Positions 25,509 to 35,010 of a stretch of DNA of 64,000 nucleotides are shown here, in pieces (within the stretch, counting starts at the first letter, position 1; the number at the start of each line of letters is the position of its first letter). The stretch covers positions 248,001-312,000 of the forward strand of contig NZ_PYAX01000008.1 of the NCBI RefSeq assembly GCF_003014735.1, read 5' to 3'. The translations under genes were made by a program, and so were the position numbers. Under the pieces are notes generated by a model that saw only the letters and a program-made list of their open reading frames with translations, was not told the DNA's origin and made no database searches. The stretch comes from Saccharothrix carnea (lineage in GTDB: Bacteria; Actinomycetota; Actinomycetes; Mycobacteriales; Pseudonocardiaceae).

Positions 25509-25549
25509 GCCGCGACCCGGGCTACACGGCCCGGGTCGCGGCCGTTTTT
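25509..25549 (+). terminator. intrinsic terminator of the ceb operon
   Basis: A perfect 14-bp GC-rich stem (25509-25522 with 25529-25542) around a 6-nt loop is followed by CGTTTTT. This is a textbook rho-independent terminator, 26 nt after the cebR stop, and separates the operon from the GH74 gene. Confidence 0.95.
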
Positions 25550-25683
25550 CGAATCGATTCGACGGTCTGATCGACGTGTTTCGACATCGCCGGGTGATCA
25601 CGCACCGCACTTCACTCGGATGGCGTAACCCGGACTCCTTGCCGCTGACCGAGGGGCCTGGCTACGGTCCAATCCTGCACGTT

Positions 25684-25699
25684 CTGGGAGCGCTCCCAG
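25684..25699 (+). promoter_or_regulatory. second CebR operator, upstream of the GH74 gene
   Basis: CTGGGAGCGCTCCCAG, base for base the same 16-bp palindrome as at 19793-19808, lies 95 bp before the GH74 start. It puts the secreted xyloglucanase in the CebR regulon. The gap 25483-25794 holds this site, the terminator at 25509-25549 and no gene. Confidence 0.92.
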
Positions 25700-25794
25700 A
25701 GCGGTGCGGCCCGCCTGACTCCACCAGAGCCAGGGGGGAGGCGGATCCCACTCGCCCACCGCCTCCTCCCACCCGCGCAAAGGAGCGCACCACG

Positions 25795-28557
25795 ATGGCC
25801 CGACGCACCGCGCGCACGTCACCCGCCGTCCAGCGGCTCCTCGCGTTGACCGCCGCCGCCGCGGCCGTGCTCGGCCTCGTGCTGGTCGCCGCCGTCACCA
25901 GGCCCGCGTCGTCGGCACCGGTGGACGCCGCGGGCATCGTGCAGCCCCACAACTGGCGCAATGTGGAGATCGCGGGCGGCGGCTTCGTGCCCGGCATCGT
26001 GTTCAGCCCGGCCGAGAAGGACCTGATCTACGCCCGCACCGACATCGGCGGCGCGTACCGGTGGAACCAGGCCACCGGCCGCTGGATCCCGCTGCTGGAC
26101 TGGGTCGACTGGGACAACTGGGGTTACAACGGAGTGGCGAGCATCGCGCCCGACCCCAAGGACGCCGACAAGGTCTACGCCGCGGTCGGCATGTACACCA
26201 ACAGCTGGGACCCGAACAACGGCGCGATCCTGCGTTCCGCGGACCGCGGCAAGACTTGGCAGCACACCCGGCTGCCGTTCAAGGTCGGCGGCAACATGCC
26301 CGGCCGCGGCATGGGCGAGCGGCTGTCCGTCGACCCCAACGACGGCCGGGTGCTGTACTTCGGCGCGCCCAGCGGCAAGGGCCTGTGGCGCAGCACGGAC
26401 AGCGGAGTCACGTGGTCGCAGGTCACGAGCTTCCCCAACCCCGGCAACTACGTCGCCGACCCGGACGACCCCAACGGCTACGGCAACGACATCCAGGGCG
26501 TGGTCTGGGTGACCTACGACCCGCGCTCCGCCACGGCGGGCAGCCCCACCAGGACGATCTACGTCGGCGTCGCCGACATGGAGAACACGGTCTACCGCAG
26601 CACGGACGCGGGCGCGACCTGGTCCCGCCTCGCCGGCCAGCCCACCGGCTACATCGCCCACCAGGGCGAGCTGGACACCGCGGGCGGCTTCCTCTACCTG
26701 GCCACCAGCGACACCGGCGGCCCGTACGACGGCGGCAAGGGCGACGTCTGGAAGTACGACACCGCCACCGGCGCGTGGACGCGGATCAGCCCCGTCCCGT
26801 CCAGCAGCCCGGACAGCTACTTCGGCTACAGCGGCCTGACCCTCGACCGGCAGGACCCGGGCACGCTGATGGTGGCCACCCAGATCTCCTGGTGGCCGGA
26901 CGTCATCATCTTCCGCAGCACGGACGGCGGCGCCACCTGGACCCGGGCGTGGGACTTCACGAGCTACCCCAACCGCAGCTTCCGCTACACCATGGACATC
27001 AGCGCCGCGCCGTGGCTGAGCTTCGGCGAGAACCCGCAGCCGCCCGAGGTGACGCCGAAGCTCGGCTGGATGGTCGAGTCGCTGGAGATCGACCCGTTCG
27101 ACTCCAACCGGATGCTGTACGGCACCGGCGCCACCATCTACGGCACCACCGACCTGCTCAAGTGGGACGACGGCGGCCGGATCACCATCGAGCCGACCGT
27201 CGCGGGGCTGGAGGAGACCGCGGTGCTCGACCTGATCAGCCCGCCCGAGGGCGCGCCGCTGATCAGCGGTCTGGGTGACATCGGCGGGTTCCGGCACACG
27301 GACCTGACCAAGGTGCCCGAGATGATGTTCCAGCGGCCCTACTTCACCACCACCCGCAGCCTGGACTACGCCGAGAAGAAGCCGGCCGTGATGGTGCGGT
27401 CGGGCGACTTCGACAAGTCCGCGCGACCCGACGACATGCGGGTGGCGTTCTCCACCGATGGCGGCGAGAACTGGTTCCAGGGCACCGAGCCCGCCGGCGT
27501 CACCGGCGGCGGTACGGTCGCCGCGGCGGCGGACGGCTCCCGGTTCGTGTGGAGCCCGGCGGGCGCGGCGGTGCACTACTCGGTGGGCTTCGGCACCACG
27601 TGGACGCCGTCCACCGGCCTCCCGGCGGGCGCCGTGGTCGAGTCCGACCGGGTGAACCCGCTCAAGTTCTACGCCCTGGCCGAGGGCAGGCTCTACACCA
27701 GCACGGACGGCGGCGCGACGTTCACCGCGGGTCCCGAGGTGCCGGCGGGCAAGCTCAAGGCCGTACCCGGCCACGAGGGTGACCTCTGGCTGACCGGTGA
27801 CACCGGCTTGTTCCGGTCCGAGGACTCCGGCGCCACGGTCCGCAAGAACCGGTTCGTCACCAAGGCCGTCGGCATCGGGTTCGGCAAGCCCGCCGAGGGC
27901 AAGACCTACCCGACGATGTACGCGGTGATGACCACCGAGGCGATGGGTACCGGCGTCTTCCGCATCGAGGGCTTCGGCTTCGACGGCATGGCCGCGGGCT
28001 TCGTGCACATCAACACCGGGGTGAACCAGCAGTACGGCAACATGGGCGAGGCGATCACCGGTGACCCGCGCGTCTACGGGCGCGTCTACCTGGGCACCAA
28101 CGGCCGCGGCATCCTCGTCGCCGACCCGGCCGGTGGCATCTCGACCACCCACGCGACGACCACGACGATCCCCACGTCCACGTCGACCACGTCGTCGAGC
28201 AGCACCACGAGCACCACGGTCACGGACCAGGTGCCGCCCGCTTGCGCGGTGCGCTACCAGGTCACGAGCCAGTGGGGAGGTGGCTTCACCGGCTCGGTGA
28301 AGATCACCAACCGGGCCAACGCCCCCGTCACGGGGTGGCGCCTGGGCTGGTCGTTCCCGAACGGCCAGAAGATCACCAACAGTTGGAACGGCAAGGCGTC
28401 GCAGGTCGGCGCCGCCGTCACGGTGACCAACGAGGGCTGGAACGGGACCATCGCGGCGGGGAGCACGGTGGAATTCGGATTCCAGGCGAGCTGGCAGGGC
28501 AGCAACGCCGCACCCACCGGCTTCACGCTGAACGGTAGGTCCTGTTCCTCGGTCTGA
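25795..28557 (+). CDS. secreted GH74 xyloglucanase/endoglucanase with CBM2
   Basis: 920 aa from ATG 25795 (AAAGGAG upstream). Residues 1-40: twin-arginine-poor Sec signal peptide with a long hydrophobic core and basic start. About 50-775: the GH74 double seven-bladed propeller, with repeated sialidase-type blades (SADRGKTW, STDSGVTW, STDAGATW, STDGGATW) and the two catalytic aspartates in ARTDIGGAYRW (D83) and SGLGDIGGFRH (D495). About 780-815: a Thr/Ser linker. About 815-920: a family-2 cellulose-binding module with conserved tryptophans and terminal cysteines (ACAVRYQV to RSCSSV). It attacks xyloglucan or cellulose outside the cell; products feed the ceb importer. Preceded by a CebR box. 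Confidence 0.95.
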   Translation: MARRTARTSPAVQRLLALTAAAAAVLGLVLVAAVTRPASSAPVDAAGIVQPHNWRNVEIAGGGFVPGIVFSPAEKDLIYARTDIGGAYRWNQATGRWIPLLDWVDWDNWGYNGVASIAPDPKDADKVYAAVGMYTNSWDPNNGAILRSADRGKTWQHTRLPFKVGGNMPGRGMGERLSVDPNDGRVLYFGAPSGKGLWRSTDSGVTWSQVTSFPNPGNYVADPDDPNGYGNDIQGVVWVTYDPRSATAGSPTRTIYVGVADMENTVYRSTDAGATWSRLAGQPTGYIAHQGELDTAGGFLYLATSDTGGPYDGGKGDVWKYDTATGAWTRISPVPSSSPDSYFGYSGLTLDRQDPGTLMVATQISWWPDVIIFRSTDGGATWTRAWDFTSYPNRSFRYTMDISAAPWLSFGENPQPPEVTPKLGWMVESLEIDPFDSNRMLYGTGATIYGTTDLLKWDDGGRITIEPTVAGLEETAVLDLISPPEGAPLISGLGDIGGFRHTDLTKVPEMMFQRPYFTTTRSLDYAEKKPAVMVRSGDFDKSARPDDMRVAFSTDGGENWFQGTEPAGVTGGGTVAAAADGSRFVWSPAGAAVHYSVGFGTTWTPSTGLPAGAVVESDRVNPLKFYALAEGRLYTSTDGGATFTAGPEVPAGKLKAVPGHEGDLWLTGDTGLFRSEDSGATVRKNRFVTKAVGIGFGKPAEGKTYPTMYAVMTTEAMGTGVFRIEGFGFDGMAAGFVHINTGVNQQYGNMGEAITGDPRVYGRVYLGTNGRGILVADPAGGISTTHATTTTIPTSTSTTSSSSTTSTTVTDQVPPACAVRYQVTSQWGGGFTGSVKITNRANAPVTGWRLGWSFPNGQKITNSWNGKASQVGAAVTVTNEGWNGTIAAGSTVEFGFQASWQGSNAAPTGFTLNGRSCSSV

Positions 28558-28564
28558 GGACGAT

Positions 28565-28960
28565 TTATCGCAGCCCTCGTTTGGCCTGGCGGCGCAGCTG
28601 CATGATCCGGGCTGCGCCGACCAGGGCCACCAGGATCGCGCCCGCGATCGCCGCGAACAGCAGTGCCACCCCCAGCGGTAGCGTGCCCGCGGCGCCGAAG
28701 AAGTGGATCGTGGCGTCGGTGAGGTTCTGCAGGATGAACACCAGCAGCACGATCAGCACCACGATCGAGGCCAGCACGGCGACCCACGTGCCGCTGATCC
28801 TGGTGGGCTTCAGCCTCGCGGGCGGCCCGACCGTCCGCTCCGGCTCACCGGTGACCGAGGGCTCCACGGCACCACCGGGCGGACCCACGGTGGTCGGACC
28901 GTTCGGGATCGGACGCGTCGGTGCTGCTTCGGTGCGGTCGTCGTCCCGCGGCGTGGTCAC
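28565..28960 (-). CDS. LapA-domain (DUF1049) membrane protein
   Basis: 131 aa from GTG 28960 with GGAGG about 17 nt upstream; a TTG at 28996 would lengthen it. The hydrophilic Pro/Thr-rich N-terminus (about 60 aa) is followed by two membrane helices with the LapA spacing (WVAVLASIVVLIVLLVFILQNLTDATIHFFGAAGTLPLGVALLFAAIAGAILVALVGAARIMQLRR). The QN motif between the helices is characteristic. In proteobacteria LapA helps assemble LPS; in actinobacteria its role is unknown. It follows the STAND gene on the same strand and converges on the GH74 gene, with 7 bp between the two stops. Confidence 0.85.
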   Translation of the reverse strand: MTTPRDDDRTEAAPTRPIPNGPTTVGPPGGAVEPSVTGEPERTVGPPARLKPTRISGTWVAVLASIVVLIVLLVFILQNLTDATIHFFGAAGTLPLGVALLFAAIAGAILVALVGAARIMQLRRQAKRGLR

Positions 28961-28996
28961 CCGGTGATTATCCGCCCGCCTCCGCCGGCCCGCCAA

Positions 28997-31681
28997 TCAA
29001 CCGCACGGGCGGTGGTACTCCAGCGCGCCGACCGCGCCCACGTACTGCTGCCACTCCTCACGGGTGATGTGGGTGGTGACGCCGTCGCACATCTCGCGCA
29101 CCGCCTTGTCGAAGTCGAACTCCCAGGACCGCCTGGTGCCGTTCGACTTGGACGTCTCCACGTTGGTCGCGGTGTCGCCGAACCCCACCGCGTAGACACC
29201 CTCGGTGAGCCCGTTGATCCGGCCGCGCTGGGCGGGCCGCCGCGGGTCGGACACGTCCCACAGCGCCACCGTGTCCTGCGTGCCGACGGTGGCGAGCGCG
29301 TCACCGGACGGGTGGAACGCCAATGCCTGGACCGCGCCCCGGTGCGCCTTGCCGGACCACAGCTCGGCCGGCTTCGACCTGTCGGTCACGTCGTACAGCC
29401 TGACCTCGCCCTTCGCGGTGCCGAGCGCGAGCGTGCGGCGGTCGTGCGACAGGGCCGCGGCGGTGATGTCGCGGGCCAGGTCCAGCTCCACGAGCAGGGC
29501 GGGCCGCGCCGGCTCGGACACGTCCCACAGCCTGACCTCGCCCATGACGTCGTAGGTCACCACGACCTCGCCGTCCGGGCCGTAGACGACGCCGACGACC
29601 GGGCGCGGCTGGTCCGCCAGGCGTGCCGCCTCGACCGGCCGCGCCGGGTCCGACCAGTCCCACACCGAGACCGCGCCCCGGTCCGACACGGCGACCAGCG
29701 TGCGGCCGCGGGCCGGGTCGAACGCGACCAGCTCCACCAGGCCGGCGAAGGTGTGCGTGACCTCGGTGGCCGCGTCGGTGACGTCCCAGACCTTCCCCAC
29801 CCCGTCCACCACGGTCGTGGCGAACGCCTGACCCGCGCCGTTGACCGCGATCGAGGTCACCGTCTCGTCGGCGGGCCCGAGCACCCGGGGCACCGTCTCC
29901 CGCTCGCGGTCCGGGTCGGCGAGGGCCTGGGCGGACGCGAACGCGGCGCGGTCGGCCATGTCCCGCTCGTCGGTCGCCCGCGCGCTGAGCACGCCGTTGC
30001 GCGTCTCGTCGTTCGGGTTGAGGTAGTGCGCCTCGATGGCGAGCTGGTCGGCGAGCTGCGGGTCGCTGCTGCGCAGTGCCTGCGACTGGTTGGCCACGTA
30101 CCAGGCGGCCGACGACTTCCAGCCCGCCGCCGCCTCCTTCTGCGCGGTGATCGCGAGCACCACGGCCGTCCCGGCGAGCATCAGCAGCACGGCCAGCAGC
30201 GCCACGAGCTGGCGCAACCGGCGGGTGCGGCGGTGCGCGAGCAGCCGTTCCCGGTCGCGGGCCTGGAGGCTCTCGGCCAGGAAGTCCCGCTCCTGGGCGC
30301 TGGTCCGCACGCCGTCGCGCTGCGTCCACTCCACCGCCGCGTCCAGCCGCGTGCCCCGGTACAGCGCGTCCGGGTCGCGGCCGAGCGACTCCCAGGTGGC
30401 CGCGGCCTCGGTGAGCCGCCGCATGGTGCGCAGCCCGTCCCGGTCCTCGGCGAGCCAGCCGCGCAGCCGCGGCCACGAGCGGATCAGCGCCTCGTGCGCG
30501 ATCTCCACGCTGTCGCGGTCCAGGGTGAGCAGCCGGGCGTGCGCCAGCCGGTCCAGCACCACGTCCACGTCCACGTCGTGGTCCAGCTCGGCGCGCGGCA
30601 GCCGTCGCTTGGTGTCCTCGGTGCCGTCGCCGAGCGCGGTGAGCCGCAGGAACACCTGCCGCGCCAACGCGCGCTGGTGGCGTTCCAGCGAGGTGTAGGT
30701 GCGTTCGGCGGTCTGCGCGATGGCGTGCTGGATACCGCCCGCGGCCTCGTAGCCGGCCAGCGTCAACGTGGTGCCGCGCCGTCGCCGCCACGTCTCCAGC
30801 AACGCGTGCGACACCAGCGGCAGCACGCCCGCCTGGCCGGTGGCGTCCGCGACGAGCCGCGACACCAGCGCCGTCTCCACCGTGCACGACGCCTTCACGG
30901 CGGGCTGCATGATCACCTGGCGCAGCTCCTCCGGACCCATCGGCCCGAGCAGCAACTGGCCGTCGGTCAGCGCCTCCACCAGCGCCGGGTGCTGCGCGCA
31001 GTGCCCGTAGAAGTCGGCCCGCACGCCGATCACGACCTTGCACCGGGCCGCCAGCAGGGCGTCGACGTAGGCGGTGCGCCGGTCGGCGTCCGGCCACAGC
31101 GTGAAGACCTCTTCGAACTGGTCCACGATCATCAGGTCGGCGTCCAGGTCGGGCTCGGCGGTCTCGCTGGGCGAGGTCACCACGACCCGGCCGGTCACCC
31201 GCGGCACCAGGCCCGCGCGCAGCAGCGACGACTTGCCCGCGCCCGACGCGCCGAACACCGCGACGAACCGGCGCCGCGCGATGCGCTTCTCCAGGTCGTC
31301 CAGCAGGTGGTCGCGGCCGAAGAACCACTCGGCGTCCTCAGTGCCGTAGGCCGCCAGGCCCGCGTACGGCGGGTGGCCCTCGTCCGGGTCCGGGTCCGGG
31401 TTGGGCAGCACCTCGGCGGCCACCTGCCGCCACCGGTCCTCCCACTCGGCCACGTCGCCCTCGCAGGCGCGCACGTAGGCCAGCGTCACCGCGAGCGTGG
31501 GCAGCTTGCGCCCGCCCGCCGCGTCCGACAGCGTGGTCGCCGAGTAGTGGGCGCGCGCGCCCAGCTGCCGGTAGCTGTACCCGCCCGCCCTGTCCCGCAA
31601 CGACCTCAGGTCGGCGGCGAACTTGAGCAACGGGCCGTCACCGACGTCCAACGGGCGTTCTCCACGCGGCAACCGGCTCAC
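28997..31681 (-). CDS. HTH - nSTAND1 ATPase - TM - WD40 protein
   Basis: 894 aa. Residues about 17-90: an Xre-like helix-turn-helix (LLKFAADLRSLRDRAGGYSYRQLGARAHYSATTLSDAAGGRKLPTLAVTLAYVRACEGD). About 105-480: an nSTAND1 NTPase, P-loop GASGAGKS at 144-151, Walker B MIVDQFEEVFTLW at about 183-195, ending in winged-helix-like DSVEIAHEALIRSWPRLRGWL. About 490-515: a membrane helix. About 590-850: five or six WD40 repeats (TVSVWDWSDPARPVE, EVRLWDVSEPARPA, EVRLYDVTDRSKPAE, VALWDVSDPRRPA). C-terminus FDKAVREMCDGVTTHITREEW is usual in actinobacterial members. Probably a membrane-tethered signal-sensing ATPase switch; partners and signal are unknown. It follows the AfsR-like gene by 55 bp. Confidence 0.9.
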   Translation of the reverse strand: MSRLPRGERPLDVGDGPLLKFAADLRSLRDRAGGYSYRQLGARAHYSATTLSDAAGGRKLPTLAVTLAYVRACEGDVAEWEDRWRQVAAEVLPNPDPDPDEGHPPYAGLAAYGTEDAEWFFGRDHLLDDLEKRIARRRFVAVFGASGAGKSSLLRAGLVPRVTGRVVVTSPSETAEPDLDADLMIVDQFEEVFTLWPDADRRTAYVDALLAARCKVVIGVRADFYGHCAQHPALVEALTDGQLLLGPMGPEELRQVIMQPAVKASCTVETALVSRLVADATGQAGVLPLVSHALLETWRRRRGTTLTLAGYEAAGGIQHAIAQTAERTYTSLERHQRALARQVFLRLTALGDGTEDTKRRLPRAELDHDVDVDVVLDRLAHARLLTLDRDSVEIAHEALIRSWPRLRGWLAEDRDGLRTMRRLTEAAATWESLGRDPDALYRGTRLDAAVEWTQRDGVRTSAQERDFLAESLQARDRERLLAHRRTRRLRQLVALLAVLLMLAGTAVVLAITAQKEAAAGWKSSAAWYVANQSQALRSSDPQLADQLAIEAHYLNPNDETRNGVLSARATDERDMADRAAFASAQALADPDRERETVPRVLGPADETVTSIAVNGAGQAFATTVVDGVGKVWDVTDAATEVTHTFAGLVELVAFDPARGRTLVAVSDRGAVSVWDWSDPARPVEAARLADQPRPVVGVVYGPDGEVVVTYDVMGEVRLWDVSEPARPALLVELDLARDITAAALSHDRRTLALGTAKGEVRLYDVTDRSKPAELWSGKAHRGAVQALAFHPSGDALATVGTQDTVALWDVSDPRRPAQRGRINGLTEGVYAVGFGDTATNVETSKSNGTRRSWEFDFDKAVREMCDGVTTHITREEWQQYVGAVGALEYHRPCG

Positions 31682-31736
31682 CCCCTGGCAGTCTCGGTGA
31701 CGATTGTCCGCAGTGACAAACGTGCCGTCCAGGCTG

Positions 31737-34700
31737 TCAGACGAGCGGCCGCAGTGCGTCCGCTTCGGGGGACTGCATTCGGGTGAAGAGGTCTAGAGCA
31801 CTTCGCCAGTGTGTTCGCGCGTGCTCCGGTTCGAGGTGCCCGAGCAGGTGCAGCGTGTGCGCCTCACCGGCCAGGTGACCGGTGCCGCGGTGCAGGTCAA
31901 GGGCCTTCCGCGCGTGCACCACGGCCTCCTCGGCGGGTGCCGTGCGGGCCAGCGCGGTGAGCGCCTTGGCCTCGACCACCCGGTAACCCGCCTTGCGCGC
32001 GATGGCCAGCGCCTCGTCCGCCCGGCCCAGCCCGATCAGCGCCTCGGCCTCCAGGAAGTCGTCCTCGGCCTCCCGGGCCAGCTCCACCGCCTGCCGGTAG
32101 CAGTCCAGCGCGTCGCCCTCCTGGCCGGCGCGGCGGTGGATGTCGCCCAGCACGTGCAGCGCGCCCGCCTCGATCCGCCGGTCACCGGTGTCGCGGGCCA
32201 GCATCAACGACGTGCGGCCGTGCTCGTACGCGGCGGCCCGGTCGCCCCGGTCGTTGTGCACGGCGGCGAGCGTGGTCAGGTTGCCCGCCTCGGCCACCCG
32301 CGCGCCGATCTCGCGGTGCACGCGCAACGCCTCGGTCAGGTACTCCGACGCCCGGTCGAGGTCGCCGCGCGTGTGCCACAGCTCGCCGAGGTTGCCCTTG
32401 GCCAGCGCGATCGCCTGCGGCGCGCGGGCCTCGTCGCCCAGCCGCAGCGCCTCGGTGAAGTAGTCGGTCGACTCGGCCAGCCTGCCCAGCTGCCAGGCCA
32501 CGATGGCCAGGTTGTTCAGCGCCGCGAGCAGGCCCGCGACCAGGCCGCTGCGGCGGTTGATGTCGACGGACCGCGCGAAGTGCTCGGCGGCCTCGGTGAG
32601 GTGCCCGGACTGGCGGTGGATGCCACCGAGGTTGTTGTGCGCCGACGCCTGCCCGCCCGGCCAACCGCCCTGCTCGGCCAGCCGCAGCGCTCTCGTCGAG
32701 TGCTCGATGGCGGCGGCGTGCTCGGCGCGCAGGAACCGCAGGTTCGCCAGGCTCAGCTCGGCCGCGGCCCGCGCCACCGGCTCGCCCTCGGCGGCGCGCA
32801 GCGCGGTGCTCGCCACCGTCATCCAGTCGACCGTCGCCATCCGCAGCCAGAAGTAGCCGCGCAGCGCGTCCGACAGCAGCCACGCCTCGCGGCGCGGTCC
32901 GTGCTCGGCGGCGTGCAGCACGGCGGCGACCAGGTTGGCGTGTTCGGCGTCCAGCCAGGCCGACGCCTGGTTCCCGTGCTCGAACAGCTTCGGCGGCGGC
33001 GGGCCCGGCAGCCGGGACATGTCCGGGTACAGCACGGCCGCCGCGGACTGGGCCCGTTCCCGGTACCAGTCGTAGAGCCGGCGGACCGCCTCGTCACGCC
33101 GGTCGTCGGTCTCCTCGGCCACCGCGCGTTCCCGTGCGTAAAGGCGCAGCAGGTCGTGCCCGGTGAACCGGCCCGCGTCCTCGTGCAGCAGGTGCGCGTC
33201 GGTCAGCGCGGTCAGCAGCTCGCGGGCGCGCGGCACGGGCAGGTCGGCGGCGGCCGCCGCCGCCTCGACACCGAAGTCCTGGCCGGGGACGAGCCCGACC
33301 AGCCGGAACAGCCTTCGTGCGGCGGCCGGGAGCGCGCTGTAGGACAGGTCGAACGCGGCCCGCACAGCGGTGTCCTCGTCGGCGTGCAGCGCGGTGAGCC
33401 GGTTGCCGCGGCGCAGCTCGGCGACGTGGTCGGCGATCGGGCCACCGGCGTAGTGGGCGGCGGTGATGCGCAGCGCCAGCGGCAGGTGCGCGCACAGGGC
33501 GGCCAGCTCGGCGGTCGCCTCCGGTTCGGCGGCCGTGCGGTCCTCGCCGAGCAGGCGGCCGAGCAGCTCGACCGACTCGGCCGGGGTGAGCACGTCCAGC
33601 GCGACCCGGGCGGCGCCCTCGCGGGCCACCAGACCCGCCATCCGGTCCCGGCTGGTGACCACGACCAGGCAGCCCGAGCCGCCCGGCAGCAGCGGGCGGA
33701 CCTGGTCCGCGCCGGCCGCGTTGTCCAGCACCACCAGCACCGCGCGGTCGGCCAGCGTGCTGCGGAACAGCGCGGTGGCCTCGTCCACGTCCGGTGGCAC
33801 CCGTTCGGGTGGCACACCGAGGGCGTGCAGGAAGCGGGACAGCACTTCGAGCGGGCGCCGCGGCGGCAGGGCGTCGTAACCACGCAGGTCGGCGTAGAGC
33901 TGGCCGTCCGGGAACAGCTCGCGCGCCCGGTCCGCCCAGTACACGGCCAGCGCCGTCTTCCCCACGCCGGCCGTGCCCGCGATGGCGGAGATCACGACCG
34001 TGGCACCGGCCCGGTCCTCGCGGGCCCTGGCCGCCTGGCGGTCGAGTTCTTCGAGTGCCGTGCGGCGGCCCGTGAAGTCGGGGACGGCGGCCGGGAGCTG
34101 GCGTGGCACGACCGCGGCGGGCAGCAGCGGCGTTCGGTCCAACGCGCGGTCGGCGCGCAGGATCTCCAGGTGCAGCCTCTTCACGGCGGGGGAGGGCTCG
34201 ATGCCCAGTTCGGTGCCCAGGGCTTCGCGCAGGCTCTGGTAGGCGGCCAGGGCCTCGGCCTGGCGTCCGGTGCGGTAGCGGGCGAGCATGAGCTGGGCCC
34301 ACAGCCGCTCCCGCAGCGGGTGCTGCTCGGTGAGTGCGGACAGCTCGCCGCACAGCTCCGCCTCCTGGCCCAGCGCCAGGCGGGCGTCGACGTTGTCCTC
34401 CTGGACGGTGAGCCGCAGCTCCTCCAGCACGGTGACGCGGGGCCGGACGACCTCCGGCACCGGCAAGCCGTCCAGCGCCGGGCCGCGCCACAGGCCGAGC
34501 GCGCGCGTGAGCCGTTCGGTGGCCACGTCGAACCTCTTGTCCCGCAACGCTTCCCGGCCCTCGACCACCAGGTCCTCGAACCGGGTGGCGTCCAGCGCGT
34601 CCCGGTCGACGTGCAGCGCGTAGCCGTCCGGACGGGTGTCGATCACCGCGTCGCCGGCCCGCAGCAGGCGGCGCAGGTCCGACAGGTAGGTCTTGAGGTT

Positions 34701-34883
34701 CGCGCCGGCCGAGCGGGGCAGCGCCTCGGGCCACAACGCGTCGCTGAGCGCGTCGGCGGAGGTGGGCGTGCCGTCGCGGAGCAGGAGGACGGCGAGCAGC
34801 ACGCGCTCCTTGCGGCGGGTGGGCACGACGAGCCGGTTCGCGCGGTCGCGAACCTCCAGCGGACCCAACACCCCGAAACGCAC
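31737..34883 (-). CDS. AfsR/SARP-family transcriptional regulator (SARP - NB-ARC - TPR)
   Basis: 1048 aa from GTG 34883. Residues 1-95: OmpR-like winged helix (FGVLGPLEVRD, RRKERVLLAVLLLRDGTPTSADALSDALWPEALPRSAGANLKTYLSDLRR). About 100-245: the bacterial transcriptional activator domain. About 280-560: an NB-ARC STAND module, P-loop GTAGVGKTALAVYWA near 305, with RPLLPGGSGCLVVVTSRDRMAGL. About 690-1040: tetratricopeptide repeats (ASAHNNLGGIHRQSGHLTEAAEHFARS, and similar). Homologues such as AfsR are pathway or global activators of secondary metabolism in Streptomyces. No biosynthetic cluster adjoins it, so a global role is more likely. The promoter carries three regularly spaced GTACAC/GTGTAC half-sites. 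Confidence 0.93.
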   Translation of the reverse strand: MRFGVLGPLEVRDRANRLVVPTRRKERVLLAVLLLRDGTPTSADALSDALWPEALPRSAGANLKTYLSDLRRLLRAGDAVIDTRPDGYALHVDRDALDATRFEDLVVEGREALRDKRFDVATERLTRALGLWRGPALDGLPVPEVVRPRVTVLEELRLTVQEDNVDARLALGQEAELCGELSALTEQHPLRERLWAQLMLARYRTGRQAEALAAYQSLREALGTELGIEPSPAVKRLHLEILRADRALDRTPLLPAAVVPRQLPAAVPDFTGRRTALEELDRQAARAREDRAGATVVISAIAGTAGVGKTALAVYWADRARELFPDGQLYADLRGYDALPPRRPLEVLSRFLHALGVPPERVPPDVDEATALFRSTLADRAVLVVLDNAAGADQVRPLLPGGSGCLVVVTSRDRMAGLVAREGAARVALDVLTPAESVELLGRLLGEDRTAAEPEATAELAALCAHLPLALRITAAHYAGGPIADHVAELRRGNRLTALHADEDTAVRAAFDLSYSALPAAARRLFRLVGLVPGQDFGVEAAAAAADLPVPRARELLTALTDAHLLHEDAGRFTGHDLLRLYARERAVAEETDDRRDEAVRRLYDWYRERAQSAAAVLYPDMSRLPGPPPPKLFEHGNQASAWLDAEHANLVAAVLHAAEHGPRREAWLLSDALRGYFWLRMATVDWMTVASTALRAAEGEPVARAAAELSLANLRFLRAEHAAAIEHSTRALRLAEQGGWPGGQASAHNNLGGIHRQSGHLTEAAEHFARSVDINRRSGLVAGLLAALNNLAIVAWQLGRLAESTDYFTEALRLGDEARAPQAIALAKGNLGELWHTRGDLDRASEYLTEALRVHREIGARVAEAGNLTTLAAVHNDRGDRAAAYEHGRTSLMLARDTGDRRIEAGALHVLGDIHRRAGQEGDALDCYRQAVELAREAEDDFLEAEALIGLGRADEALAIARKAGYRVVEAKALTALARTAPAEEAVVHARKALDLHRGTGHLAGEAHTLHLLGHLEPEHARTHWRSALDLFTRMQSPEADALRPLV

Positions 34884-34902
34884 AGGACACAGCGTAGTGA
34901 TG

Positions 34903-34938
34903 CCGGTACACGGAGGTGTGTACCCCGGCGTGTACCGG
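34903..34938. promoter_or_regulatory. operator candidate with three 12-bp-phased half-sites
   Basis: GTACAC at 34906-34911 and GTGTAC at 34918-34923 and 34930-34935 are phased every 12 bp. The outer pair extends to a perfect 10-bp inverted repeat, CCGGTACACG (34903-34912) and CGTGTACCGG (34929-34938). The site begins 20 bp upstream of the AfsR-like start (34883, minus strand) and ends 73 bp before the divergent P-loop gene. It could bind a repressor or the SARP itself. Confidence 0.65.
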
Positions 34939-35010
34939 TGATCAGCAGGATGTGTGGTGCGGGGGCGGTGACCAGGGGGCACCGTCCCCCGCCCGGCTAC
35001 CCTCGGCGGG

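Noticed and set aside
28997-34883. Antiphage STAND defence system
   Set aside because: No effector domain (nuclease, protease, TIR) and no defence neighbours; both proteins have DNA-binding N-termini typical of regulators.
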